From: Pedobacter steynii
GTDB lineage: Bacteria > Bacteroidota > Bacteroidia > Sphingobacteriales > Sphingobacteriaceae
Length of the DNA: 64,000 bases
Assembly (NCBI RefSeq): GCF_001721645.1
Contig: NZ_CP017141.1
Location: forward strand, 4,030,001-4,094,000
Direction: 5' to 3'
The position numbers and the translations under genes were made by a program. Each line of letters starts with the position of its first letter. Position 1 is the first letter of the stretch. The notes beneath the pieces were generated by a model. That model did no database searches, had not been told where the DNA came from, and saw only the letters and a program-made list of their open reading frames with translations. Below are positions 44,599 through 53,287 of the stretch, in pieces.

Positions 44599-45774
44599 AT
44601 GAAAATATGTAAGTTGTTATTATTTTCCTTGTTGTGTTGTCAGATACAACCCACTCTTGCCCAATCGGCGCCAGTTAAAAACCAGTTCAGTCTGAAAGGA
44701 ACTGTAACCGGGGCAGACTCCGTTCTTCTTTATTATGGAGAGGTTAGGGGAAAACAGATCCAGTTATCCAAGCTGATTTCCAATCAGAAATTTGTACTTA
44801 ATGGAAACCTGAGCAAGCCGGTTAATGCGAGGCTTTTGTTTAAGAAAAAAGGGGAGGTCATTCCCCGTGATCAGTTTTGGGAGCGGATGACAGAAGTTTA
44901 CCTGGAGCCTGGTGTAATGACGATTTCCGGTAATGCTGCCGACCTGAGTAGTTTAAAAATTACCGGTTCTGCGACACAGCGTGAGTTTGAATCGCTCAAT
45001 GGCAAGGTTCAGGTTGTTCGGAAAGAGATGCAGCCGATCATCGATGCTTTGACTAAAGAAAAGGACCATGAGAAAGCTTCGGAAATCAGGGACCAGCTGG
45101 AGCCTTATAATGACCGGATCAAAAAAATCACTTATGATTTCTTTATCACCCATCCCAATTCCTACGTCACTGCCAATACGATGCGTTTTTACCTGAGCCG
45201 TATGGGGCTGGATTCTGTTAAGAAGATATACAATAGTTTTAATGCGGAAATGAAGGCACAGTCCAATGTAAAAGAGCTGGCAAAGGAAATCCGTAAAATT
45301 GAAATGGGCATGCCAGGCAGGCCTGCAGCAGATTTTAGTGCAACAGACATCGAAGGTAAAATGCTGTCCCTTTCCAGTTTCAGAGGTAAATATGTAATTA
45401 TTGATTTCTGGGCCAGCTGGTGTGTTCCTTGTCGCAAGGGAAATCCTCATCTGATCAATCTCTACAATACCTACCATGATAAAGGATTGGAAATTATCGG
45501 GATTTCTGATGATGACCGCAATCATGAGGCTTGGAAAAAGGCCGTAAATCAAGATAAAATTGGCATCTGGCACCATGTGCTAAGGGGCTTAAACATGGAC
45601 CTGAGAATGAAAGACCTGCCTAATCCTGAGGACATTTCCGAGAAGTATGGCATCAGTTCCCTGCCTACAAAAATACTGATTGATCCTTCAGGAAAAATCA
45701 TAGGCCGCTATGGAGATCGCAATGGCGGTTCAGATCAGGACCTTGACAAAAAATTAGAAGAACTATTAAAATAA
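44599..45774 (+). CDS. TlpA-like thioredoxin-fold lipoprotein/periplasmic protein (first of three)
   Basis: 391 residues. Signal peptide (QPTLAQSAP), DUF4369 beta domain (about 25-130), helical spacer, and a redoxin/TlpA domain with the active site WASWCVPCRKG (about residues 272-282). Such proteins reduce disulphides or thiol targets outside the cytoplasm. It is in the FecI/FecR-SusCD operon, 33 bases after susD. CxxC is intact. Confidence 0.92.
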   Translation: MKICKLLLFSLLCCQIQPTLAQSAPVKNQFSLKGTVTGADSVLLYYGEVRGKQIQLSKLISNQKFVLNGNLSKPVNARLLFKKKGEVIPRDQFWERMTEVYLEPGVMTISGNAADLSSLKITGSATQREFESLNGKVQVVRKEMQPIIDALTKEKDHEKASEIRDQLEPYNDRIKKITYDFFITHPNSYVTANTMRFYLSRMGLDSVKKIYNSFNAEMKAQSNVKELAKEIRKIEMGMPGRPAADFSATDIEGKMLSLSSFRGKYVIIDFWASWCVPCRKGNPHLINLYNTYHDKGLEIIGISDDDRNHEAWKKAVNQDKIGIWHHVLRGLNMDLRMKDLPNPEDISEKYGISSLPTKILIDPSGKIIGRYGDRNGGSDQDLDKKLEELLK

Positions 45775-45780
45775 TCAACC

Positions 45781-46851
45781 ATGACAAAGAAATTGAAATT
45801 TATAATGCCTGTTTTATTTTTCTATGGCATTGCTGCTTATGCGCAGACCGCATATGTTTCAGGAAACATCACAGGCCTGAAGGACAAAGAAATTTACCTT
45901 TATTATTACCGGGACGGCAAGTCTAAAACGGATACCGTTAAAGTGACCAATGGTCAGTTTAAATGGAGTCCGAAAATCACCGAACCACAAAAAGTGGGCA
46001 GTATGATTTTTAACAGATATTACCAGTTTTTTGTAGAAAGCGGGAACATTAAAATTACCGGAGGGAATACGACTGAAGAGCTGAAAATTACGGGCTCCAA
46101 GTCGCAGGATGAGTATGAGGCTTACGAAAAAACACTGAAAGACCTGGATGATCAGGAAGCTCCTTTATACCAGAAGTGGGGGAAAGTAAGTAAAGATGAG
46201 CAGATTGCCCTGGAAGAAAAAGTAGAAGATTTAAGGAATCAGCGAAGAGCCCGTAATAGCGAATACATTAAGACTCATCCCAATAGCCCATTGAGCATCA
46301 GTATGGTTTCTGAAAAGGCCATGATGGGGAGCTACGATGACGTTGCCCTGGCATTTAAAAAACTGGCTCCGGCTGCTCAGCAAAGTGAAGAGGGGAAGCG
46401 TATTTCGGAGCGTCTGATGGTATTGAAAAGAAGTGCGATCGGGGAGCCGATGTTGAATTTCAAACAAAATGATACTGAAGGAAAACCAGTGCAATTTTCA
46501 GATTTCAAAGGTAAATATGTGCTGGTAGATTTCTGGGCCAGCTGGTGCGGACCTTGTCGTGCGGAAAATCCCAATGTGTTGAAAGCCTATAATCAGTATA
46601 AGGATAAAAACTTTACTGTGGTTGGGGTTTCTCTGGACGATAAAGGAGAGAACTGGAAAAAAGCAATTAAAGATGATAAAATGCCATGGACTCAGGTTTC
46701 TGATTTGAAAGGCTGGAAAAATGAAGTCTCCACCTATTACGGCATTATGGGGATTCCAAGTACTTTGCTGATTGATCCAGCGGGAAACATCATTGCAAAA
46801 GACCTCAGAGGTGTGGCCCTTAATAAAAAACTGGCAGAATTGTTCAACTAA
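45781..46851 (+). CDS. TlpA-like thioredoxin-fold protein (second of three)
   Basis: 356 residues, signal peptide (GIAAYAQTAY), DUF4369 (about 22-120), helical linker, and TlpA domain with WASWCGPCRAEN (about 251-262). Starts 6 bases after the previous stop, so tightly coupled. CxxC is CGPC, the thioredoxin form; the neighbours use CVPC and CKPC, which suggests different redox potentials or partners. Confidence 0.92.
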   Translation: MTKKLKFIMPVLFFYGIAAYAQTAYVSGNITGLKDKEIYLYYYRDGKSKTDTVKVTNGQFKWSPKITEPQKVGSMIFNRYYQFFVESGNIKITGGNTTEELKITGSKSQDEYEAYEKTLKDLDDQEAPLYQKWGKVSKDEQIALEEKVEDLRNQRRARNSEYIKTHPNSPLSISMVSEKAMMGSYDDVALAFKKLAPAAQQSEEGKRISERLMVLKRSAIGEPMLNFKQNDTEGKPVQFSDFKGKYVLVDFWASWCGPCRAENPNVLKAYNQYKDKNFTVVGVSLDDKGENWKKAIKDDKMPWTQVSDLKGWKNEVSTYYGIMGIPSTLLIDPAGNIIAKDLRGVALNKKLAELFN

Positions 46852-46864
46852 TCAAGCGGATCAC

Positions 46865-48058
46865 ATGAAATATAACTCAATAAAATCAGGCCTTTTTATG
46901 GGAGGTGTTGTTCTGCTGTTGAGCAGTAGCTGTAAGCAACCGGCAGCAGATAGTTTTAGCATTAAGGGCTCGGTTAAAGGGCTGGATAGCGGTGTTGTTA
47001 TCCTTCAGCAGTTTGACGAAGAAGAGATGACAAAAAAAGTACTGGATAGTATTCCTTTCAAAAATGGTGCTTTTGAATTGAATGGAAAAGCCATGAATCC
47101 CGAAATGATGAGCATCGTGGTTCGGCCAGGTAACTGGCAGACCAATGTTTTTGTAGAAAACAGTGAGATCAGCATCAGTGCTGATACCACCGGGGCAGAA
47201 CATTATGATTATACCGCCTATGGGGGTGATAAGGGTGCTGTTCTGAAAGAGGTGCTGATTACCGGATCCGGCAATCATGATGCCTATCAGACTTTTGAGA
47301 AAGACCCTCAGCAGCTTAAATTTAAGGAAGGTTTTGCGGCATTGAATAAGGCCTATGAACTGGAGAAGAAGCCTGAGCTTAAGGAAAAAATGAAGTTGAA
47401 GTTTGATTCCCTTGGTAAGCTGAATAATGCCTGGCAATCAAAATGGATCAATACCTACCTTCAACAGCAGCCAGGCTCTGTGGCGGGGGCTTATATTTTA
47501 GCCAGTTATTATCAAATGAATTCCGATATGCCCCTTTCGGAAATTGAGGCGCTTTTAAGTAAGGTTAAGGGAGAGGCTGAAAAATCTATCTACTACCGGC
47601 GAATATTAAAAAGCGTCAATTCCAGGAAGGCGGTAATGGTTGGGAAAGATGCTCCTGATTTCGAGCTTTTAAAAAGAGACAGTAGTTCATTTAAGCTTTC
47701 TTCGTTGAAAGGTAAATACGTGATGCTTGATTTCTGGGCCAGCTGGTGTAAACCTTGCAGAGAGGGGATTCCTCATTGGAAGAAGGTATATCAGCAATAT
47801 CAGCCCAAAGGATTTGAAATTGTCAGCATTACCAATGACAGCCGGAGAGCGGATTGGACCAGGGCTTTGGATCAGGAAAAGATGCCCTGGATACAGGTTG
47901 CGGATGAATTTCCTGTAAAAAACAGAACGGCCAGGGTGATTTCTCAGTACGAAGCTCCATTTTTGCCTTTTTATATTTTGCTGGATAAAGCCGGAAAAAT
48001 CATTGTCCGGTCTGGAGATGAAAAAGACATCGACCAGAAGCTGAAAGAGCTGTTGTAA
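46865..48058 (+). CDS. TlpA-like thioredoxin-fold lipoprotein (third of three)
   Basis: 397 residues from the ATG at 46865, chosen because it opens a lipoprotein signal (LLLSSSCKQ, cysteine about 19) and lies 13 bases after the previous stop; the longer frame overlaps the preceding gene. DUF4369 domain (about 25-125), helical spacer, TlpA domain with WASWCKPCREG (about 291-301). Last gene of the operon, followed by a hairpin terminator. Confidence 0.92.
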   Translation: MKYNSIKSGLFMGGVVLLLSSSCKQPAADSFSIKGSVKGLDSGVVILQQFDEEEMTKKVLDSIPFKNGAFELNGKAMNPEMMSIVVRPGNWQTNVFVENSEISISADTTGAEHYDYTAYGGDKGAVLKEVLITGSGNHDAYQTFEKDPQQLKFKEGFAALNKAYELEKKPELKEKMKLKFDSLGKLNNAWQSKWINTYLQQQPGSVAGAYILASYYQMNSDMPLSEIEALLSKVKGEAEKSIYYRRILKSVNSRKAVMVGKDAPDFELLKRDSSSFKLSSLKGKYVMLDFWASWCKPCREGIPHWKKVYQQYQPKGFEIVSITNDSRRADWTRALDQEKMPWIQVADEFPVKNRTARVISQYEAPFLPFYILLDKAGKIIVRSGDEKDIDQKLKELL

Positions 48059-48070
48059 AGCATAGAGAAT

Positions 48071-48102
48071 ATACCCGGCAGATCAGGAGATATGCCGGGT
48101 AT
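48071..48102 (+). terminator. Terminator-like hairpin after the SusCD/TlpA operon
   Basis: ATACCCGGCA (48071-48080) with TGCCGGGTAT (48093-48102), 12-base loop, followed by GTTTCC only. A strong stem with a poor T tail. Confidence 0.65.
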
Positions 48103-48117
48103 GTTTCCAACGTCGGG

Positions 48118-48148
48118 TTTGTAATGTAAATGTTTAGCTTCATCTTTG
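48118..48148 (+). promoter_or_regulatory. Bacteroidota-type promoter for the DUF2461 gene
   Basis: TTTG at 48118-48121, spacer 19 bases, CATCTTTG at 48141-48148 (one mismatch from TAnnTTTG). Gives a leader of about 25-30 bases before the ATG at 48181. Confidence 0.45.
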
Positions 48149-48180
48149 CGGATCACAAAAAAAGCAATTAGATTAGCCCA

Positions 48181-48876
48181 ATGGCAAAATATCCTACAAA
48201 AATTCATCAATCTGGTTTTGAATTCCTAAATGCCTTAAAAAATAACAACAACAGAGATTGGTTTAACGAGCATAAAACAGCATATCAGCAGGAAAAAGTA
48301 TTGGTGGAAGACTTTGCCGAGGCTTTGTTGGAGGACCTTCGTACCCATGATCTGATTGAAACACCGTCCGGAAAAAGAGCACTTTACCGTATCTACAGAG
48401 ATGTTCGTTTTTCTCATGATAAAACTCCTTATCAAACTTACTGGGGTGGTGCCTTTAAACGTGCCACAAAATTCCGCAGAGGTGGCTATTATTTCCATTT
48501 AGAACAGGGGAAAAGTTTTGTGGCCGGAGCTTTCTGGGGACCTTCATCTCAAGATTTAAAATTGATCAGGAATGACATCTCTTTTGATGATGCTCCATTG
48601 AGAAAAATATTAAACAGTGAATCATTTATATCAAATTTTGGAACCCTCAAAGGAGAACAATTAAAAACCAGTCCTAAAGGATTTGATGCAGATCATGAAG
48701 CCATTGATCTGCTGCGGTACAAACAGTTCCTGCTGATCAGGTCATTTTCTGATGAGGAAGTGCTTCACGAAAGGTTCTTAAAAGAAGCCGGTTCAACATT
48801 TCGGGAAATGCGTCCATTCTTTGATTACATGTCTGAGGTATTGACTTCAGATGGCAACGGGGGAGCTGAAGACTGA
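48181..48876 (+). CDS. DUF2461-family protein
   Basis: 231 residues, cytoplasmic. NNRDWFNEHKTAYQQEK near the start and YRIYRDVRFSHDKTPYQTYW (about 60-80), then GGYYFHLEQGKSFVAGAFWGP, split here by position, are the conserved core of the DUF2461 (TIGR02453) family. Function unknown. Stop lies two bases from the convergent MocR gene's stop. Confidence 0.92.
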   Translation: MAKYPTKIHQSGFEFLNALKNNNNRDWFNEHKTAYQQEKVLVEDFAEALLEDLRTHDLIETPSGKRALYRIYRDVRFSHDKTPYQTYWGGAFKRATKFRRGGYYFHLEQGKSFVAGAFWGPSSQDLKLIRNDISFDDAPLRKILNSESFISNFGTLKGEQLKTSPKGFDADHEAIDLLRYKQFLLIRSFSDEEVLHERFLKEAGSTFREMRPFFDYMSEVLTSDGNGGAED

Positions 48877-48878
48877 AC

Positions 48879-50303
48879 TTATCCGGAAACGTAATGTGTC
48901 TTTGCCAGACTGCCGAGTTGCTTTAGTTTTAGGTTTAACTTTTCCGACCAGGGCAGGCCGATACATAACCTCATACAATTTCCAAATTGATCCTGCAGGG
49001 TAAACATCCGTCCCGGTGCAATACTGATCTGTTGTTTTATGGCAAGTTCATAGAGCTTTGCAGTGTCAATGTCTTTGCTAAATTCAACCCACAATGCCAG
49101 TCCGCCCTGGGGCCTGCTTGTTTTGGTGCCTTCGGGGAAATATTCTGCTATGGCCCGGACATAGTTTTCATAATTGTTCTGCAGGGTCCGGCGCAGCAGA
49201 CGAAGGTGCTGCTCATATTTTCCGGTTTTAAGAAAATTGGCTACTGCTTCATGGACAATAGAGACAGAGGAAATGGAATGGACCAGTTTTAGTTTCAGTA
49301 TTTTTTCTTTGTATTTTCCCGGAGCAATCCAGCCCACCCGATAACCTGGTGCAAGGGTTTTTGAAATGGAACTGCACCATAAAACATTTCCTTCCTGGTC
49401 AAATGATTTACAGCATCTGGGGCGCTGTGAACCAAAATAAAGGTCCCCATATACGTCGTCCTCAATGAGTGGAATCTGATGTCTGGCCAAAAGCGCTACG
49501 ACTTCTCTTTTATGCTCCTCCGGCATACAGCTGCCCAGGGGAGTATTGAAGTTTGGGATTAACAGGCAAAGATTAATCTTAGGAATGGCATTCTTCAGGG
49601 CTTCTATATCAATGCCGGTAGCAGGGTGTGTTGGTAATTCCAGGACTTTCAAACCCAGGCTGAGGGCTAATTGTAAAATCCCCGGATAACATGGGCTTTC
49701 CATAGCAATGGTATCGCCTGGCTTTCCCAATGCCATCATGCAAAAGGAAAGTGCGTTTACTCCACCTGCGGTTGTGATCAGGTCATTTTCATGCAAATTT
49801 CCTCCCCAGGCTAAAGAGCGGACAGCGATCAGTTGGCGTAACTTCAGATTTCCTTCCAGCGGCTCGTATGCGGTGCCACCTTCCCCAAGTTCCCGGGTTG
49901 CCTGGATGATTTCCTTTTTCAGTTTTACCAGGGGTAATAAATCTCCGGAAGGAGCACCGATAGAGAAAAGGGTAAGCTCCTTATTTCCCATATTGGCATA
50001 GACTTTACTAACCAGTTCACTTGGTTCATCATCATTTGCAGTCAATGAAGGCCGGCTGACATCCGGTAATGGCAGTTCCCGGTGGCGTTGCCTGCTTACA
50101 AAATAGCCGGATTGTGGTTTTGAATCAATGAGAGACTGTGCTTCCAGTTCAAGGAATACCCTTTTTGCGGTGTTCATCCCGATTCCATGCTCCTGACATA
50201 ACATTCTTACAGAAGGGAGCCGGTCGCCCGTTTTCAGCACACCATTTCTGATCTGACTGGCAATTCCGTTTGCGATCTCATCATATAGAAAGTCCTTATT
50301 CAT
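48879..50303 (-). CDS. MocR-type regulator (GntR HTH fused to aminotransferase domain)
   Basis: 474 residues. N-terminal GntR winged helix (about 5-75: GDRLPSVRMLCQEHGIGMNT), linker, and a class I/II aminotransferase-like domain (about 110-465) with the PLP lysine in SSISKTLAPGYRVGW (about Lys315). MocR proteins sense amines, amino acids or PLP. It faces the EamA transporter gene across 104 bases, a typical arrangement of regulator and target; direct repeats lie in the gap. Confidence 0.95.
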   Translation of the reverse strand: MNKDFLYDEIANGIASQIRNGVLKTGDRLPSVRMLCQEHGIGMNTAKRVFLELEAQSLIDSKPQSGYFVSRQRHRELPLPDVSRPSLTANDDEPSELVSKVYANMGNKELTLFSIGAPSGDLLPLVKLKKEIIQATRELGEGGTAYEPLEGNLKLRQLIAVRSLAWGGNLHENDLITTAGGVNALSFCMMALGKPGDTIAMESPCYPGILQLALSLGLKVLELPTHPATGIDIEALKNAIPKINLCLLIPNFNTPLGSCMPEEHKREVVALLARHQIPLIEDDVYGDLYFGSQRPRCCKSFDQEGNVLWCSSISKTLAPGYRVGWIAPGKYKEKILKLKLVHSISSVSIVHEAVANFLKTGKYEQHLRLLRRTLQNNYENYVRAIAEYFPEGTKTSRPQGGLALWVEFSKDIDTAKLYELAIKQQISIAPGRMFTLQDQFGNCMRLCIGLPWSEKLNLKLKQLGSLAKTHYVSG

Positions 50304-50407
50304 CCCACAAATATAATTAACTGTGTCTATTTAAATTCTAAAAACTGAGACTGTGTTTGTTTGAGTCGCCCCTCTACTTTTGTATGAATTAGAATAATCC
50401 TTTTATC
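50304..50407 (+). promoter_or_regulatory. Divergent MocR/EamA control region with direct repeats
   Basis: ACTGTGTCTAT at 50320-50330 and ACTGTGTTTGT at 50350-50360 are direct repeats 30 bases apart start to start, about three helical turns. MocR regulators such as GabR and PdxR bind direct repeats. TACTTTTG at 50375-50382 is a perfect TAnnTTTG -7 box for the EamA gene, so the second repeat lies at its -33 region. Confidence 0.55.
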
Positions 50408-51301
50408 ATGAGCAATACATCATTTTCCGGCCTGCCCCAGGAAAACCCAACCGCGGGTTGGATTAACGGCTTTATCGGCGTACTTCTATTCAGTGGCTCT
50501 ATGCCCGCAACAAGAGCTGCTGTCCTGGATTTCTCTCCTGTGTTTTTAACTGTTGCCCGTGCGGGCATTGCAGGCCTTCTGGCTTTGTGTTTACTCTTAA
50601 TTTTTAAGGAAAAGCGCCCGGCAACACAGCATCTCGGTTCCCTGGTCATCATTGCAATGGGTGTGGTAATAGGTTTTCCTTTGCTGAGTGCCCTGGCATT
50701 GCAGTATATTACTTCTGCACATTCTATCGTCTTTCTTGGAATGTTACCACTTACCACGGCTATATTTGCTGTGCTGCGCGGGGCTGAACGTCCCCGTCCG
50801 GCATTCTGGTTATTCTCCGGACTCGGGAGTTCGCTGGTTATTGGATTTGCAATTTCTCAAGGTCTCTCTGCATCACCTGTTGGTGATATCCTGATGTTGC
50901 TGGCTGTGATTTTGTGTGGTTTAGGTTATGCGGAAGGGGCAAAACTTTCCAAAACACTTGGGGGCTGGCAGGTTATCTCATGGGCTTTGGTATTGGCATT
51001 ACCTTTAATGTTGCCCTTAATGTTTTTCCTGCGCCCTTCTTCATTTGAGGGCCTGAGTTCGGGTGCCTGGATCGGACTATCCTATGTTTCGCTGTTTAGT
51101 ATGCTGATTGGTTTCATATTCTGGTATCGCGGCTTAGCCCAGGGTGGTATTGCGGCGGTGGGGCAGTTGCAACTGTTACAGCCTTTTTTTGGATTGGTAC
51201 TTGCTGCCACTTTGCTTCATGAACAGGTGAGTATTGGTATGATGGGTATTACCGTGGGGGTAATTCTCTGTGTTGCGGGTTCAAAGAAATTTGCGAGATA
51301 G
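50408..51301 (+). CDS. EamA-family drug/metabolite transporter
   Basis: 297 residues with ten predicted membrane helices in two EamA repeats (about 15-140 and 150-290); features such as STPATRAAVLDFSPVF-like first loop and PFFGLVLAATLLHEQVS in the second repeat are typical. It likely exports or imports a small metabolite, and given the divergent MocR gene, probably an amine or amino acid. Confidence 0.9.
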   Translation: MSNTSFSGLPQENPTAGWINGFIGVLLFSGSMPATRAAVLDFSPVFLTVARAGIAGLLALCLLLIFKEKRPATQHLGSLVIIAMGVVIGFPLLSALALQYITSAHSIVFLGMLPLTTAIFAVLRGAERPRPAFWLFSGLGSSLVIGFAISQGLSASPVGDILMLLAVILCGLGYAEGAKLSKTLGGWQVISWALVLALPLMLPLMFFLRPSSFEGLSSGAWIGLSYVSLFSMLIGFIFWYRGLAQGGIAAVGQLQLLQPFFGLVLAATLLHEQVSIGMMGITVGVILCVAGSKKFAR

Positions 51302-51386
51302 TTCTGTAGTATACCTGCGACTTATCAGGGGCTTAACAATTTGTTCACAGCTGGTTGTTCTTTTTGTAGCAAAACAAAAGAATACG

Positions 51387-52682
51387 ATGAAAAAAATAGT
51401 ACTACTTTGCTCTGTAGCCCTTGCGGCATCATTTTCTTCCTGTAAAAAAGACAGGAATGGTGCTATGGCGCAGACCAGTTATCCGGATATGGCCGAAGCT
51501 TTTGATCCTGCATTGTTGTTTCAGGCTTCCAATGGTGTGAAAGTATACAATGGAGGATTTGGTTCTGCGGTGGCAGCTGATCCGAATGACCCCAATGTAT
51601 TTTACCTCTTAACCGACCGTGGACCTAATGCTGAAGGGCCTGCTTCGGATATAAAAATCTTTGGTAAGGCAGATTTTGTTCCTCAGATTGGTAAATTCCG
51701 GTTAAAGGAGGGCAAACTTGTGCTTGAGCAAATCATTGAGTTTAAAAATGCAGCCGGGCAAAAGCTGAACGGATTACCAAACCCAACGGGGCAGGGCTCT
51801 ACAGGGGAAACGGCGATCGATCTTAACGGTAAAACCTTGAACCCAAGTATTGACGGTATAGATTCTGAAGGATTGGTAAGGGCTTCAGATGGGAGTTTCT
51901 GGATCAGTGATGAATACGGACCACACCTTCTGCATGTGGATGCCAGCGGACGTACTATCGAAAGAATTAATCCTTTTGGAAATGGCACCGGTGGAAGGAG
52001 TATCCCTGCAGTTTTTGCAAAACGTAAAGCAAACAGAGGGATGGAGGGCTTAACGATTACTCCTGACGGAAAGACCTTGGTAGGAATAATGCAATCTCCA
52101 ATGTCTAACCCTTCCGGTGCGGCAGTGAGCAGTTCCGTCGTATTACGTATCCTTACTTTTGATATTGCTACGGCAGCAACAAAGCAATATGTTTATATGA
52201 TGGACAATCCGTCTCTAACCGGGGTCAGCGAAATCGTAGCGGTTAATGCGACTACCTTTTTAACGCTGGAAAGAGATGGTGGTTATGGCGGGGCAGCTAC
52301 TTCAGCTGCAACTTTCAAAAAGGTCTTCAAGATTGATCTTTCTATGGCTACCGATATTTCTGATCCTGCAAATGGGGTTAAGGGGAAGTTGTTTGGCGGT
52401 AAAACTGTGGAGGAACTGAAAGATCAGGCCAACCTTAGTGCAGCTGGAATTGTTCCCGTCAGCAAATCTCTTGTTCTGGATCTTTTAAAAGATTTGCCCG
52501 GGATTTATCCTCATGATAAAGCTGAGGGATTGGCGCTGATCAATGGGAATACATTAGTGATCTCCAATGATGATGATTTTGGCGTAATCCCGGGGCCTAA
52601 CGGAACTTTTGCACAGAAAATCCTGCCTGTTACCAAATCAGTTGACCGTAACCGGCTGTATTTTGTAAAAGTCAGGTTGTAA
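51387..52682 (+). CDS. Phytase-like esterase domain lipoprotein
   Basis: 431 residues from the ATG at 51387, chosen for the lipoprotein signal (ASFSSCKKD); the longer frame overlaps the EamA gene. The domain is the 'esterase-like activity of phytase' beta-propeller type: FYLLTDRGPNAEGPA, DGSFWISDEYGPHLLHVD, NRGMEGLTITPDGKTLVG, and KAEGLALINGNTLVISNDDDF. Activity on phosphate esters is inferred from the family name only. Stop is about ten bases before a tRNA fragment. Confidence 0.85.
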   Translation: MKKIVLLCSVALAASFSSCKKDRNGAMAQTSYPDMAEAFDPALLFQASNGVKVYNGGFGSAVAADPNDPNVFYLLTDRGPNAEGPASDIKIFGKADFVPQIGKFRLKEGKLVLEQIIEFKNAAGQKLNGLPNPTGQGSTGETAIDLNGKTLNPSIDGIDSEGLVRASDGSFWISDEYGPHLLHVDASGRTIERINPFGNGTGGRSIPAVFAKRKANRGMEGLTITPDGKTLVGIMQSPMSNPSGAAVSSSVVLRILTFDIATAATKQYVYMMDNPSLTGVSEIVAVNATTFLTLERDGGYGGAATSAATFKKVFKIDLSMATDISDPANGVKGKLFGGKTVEELKDQANLSAAGIVPVSKSLVLDLLKDLPGIYPHDKAEGLALINGNTLVISNDDDFGVIPGPNGTFAQKILPVTKSVDRNRLYFVKVRL

Positions 52683-52692
52683 AATTTAAATA

Positions 52693-52726
52693 GGGGGGTC
52701 CTGGGTTTGAATCCCAGCGGGATCAC
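52693..52726 (+). other. 3' fragment of a tRNA gene (T arm and acceptor end)
   Basis: CTGGG / TTTGAAT / CCCAG (52701-52717) is a five-pair T stem with a seven-base T loop, followed by CGGGATC and A, the right length for a 3' acceptor strand and discriminator base. No D arm or anticodon arm precedes it: the phytase-like gene ends ten bases before. The loop has T where nearly all tRNAs have C56, so it may be decayed. A terminator follows directly, as after a real tRNA. Confidence 0.6.
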
Positions 52727-52772
52727 AAAAAAACACCATATGGTAGTGTTCAACTGCAAATGGTGTTTTTTT
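52727..52772. terminator. Terminator after the tRNA fragment
   Basis: A run of A then CACCAT (52734-52739) pairs with ATGGTG (52760-52765) and a following run of seven T. The A and T runs extend the stem and let it work in both directions. Confidence 0.8.
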
Positions 52773-52845
52773 ATTATAGTTTCTGCTGATATTACCCTTA
52801 ATTTGCCTTTTCCTAAAGGCAACGATTTTATAAAAATTTATCGGG

Positions 52846-53268
52846 TTGAAAGACACTGTTTACCTCAAAAATACTTTTGGAATCTTATTAATTTTATTAG
52901 GGTTCTTTCTGATATTCACCGTAGTGAAATCAAAGTTTCCGTTGATTTATGGAGATGAAGTATCTGCTCAAGTGGTTAATATTGATTCTGTTATGACTAA
53001 GAAGAACGATGTAATTTCTTATACTCATTATGCAGTTTTAAAATTTAAGGACATCAATAACCGAACGGTTACCCTTACGAACAGAATGAATACCCTTGAT
53101 GAATTGGATTTGAAGATCAATGATATGGTAGATGTCTACTATGACGAACAATATGGTTTTGCTTCCAATTATTATAAGGTCAGTATGACTACTGGCATTT
53201 TCCTTCTAATTGGCATTGTATTTCTATTTTTCGGATTGGTTCTCGTTATTAACAAGTTTAAAGGGTAA
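52846..53268 (+). CDS. DUF3592-like membrane protein
   Basis: 140 residues with two membrane helices (about 8-28 and 112-135) and a beta domain between them (VSAQVVNIDSV ... VDVYYDEQYGFAS), the layout of DUF3592 proteins. The only usable start is a TTG at 52846 (a TAA is five codons upstream in frame; the first ATG would lose the first helix). An unusual start or an N-terminal truncation are both possible. No known function. Confidence 0.6.
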   Translation: MKDTVYLKNTFGILLILLGFFLIFTVVKSKFPLIYGDEVSAQVVNIDSVMTKKNDVISYTHYAVLKFKDINNRTVTLTNRMNTLDELDLKINDMVDVYYDEQYGFASNYYKVSMTTGIFLLIGIVFLFFGLVLVINKFKG

Positions 53269-53287
53269 TTTATCTTTTTTTAGTACT

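Noticed and set aside
44953..45576. 207-codon minus-strand frame
   Set aside because: Lies fully within the first TlpA-like gene, which has clear domains; no family resemblance.
46886..47437. 183-codon minus-strand frame
   Set aside because: Antisense to the third TlpA-like gene; composition unlike a protein.
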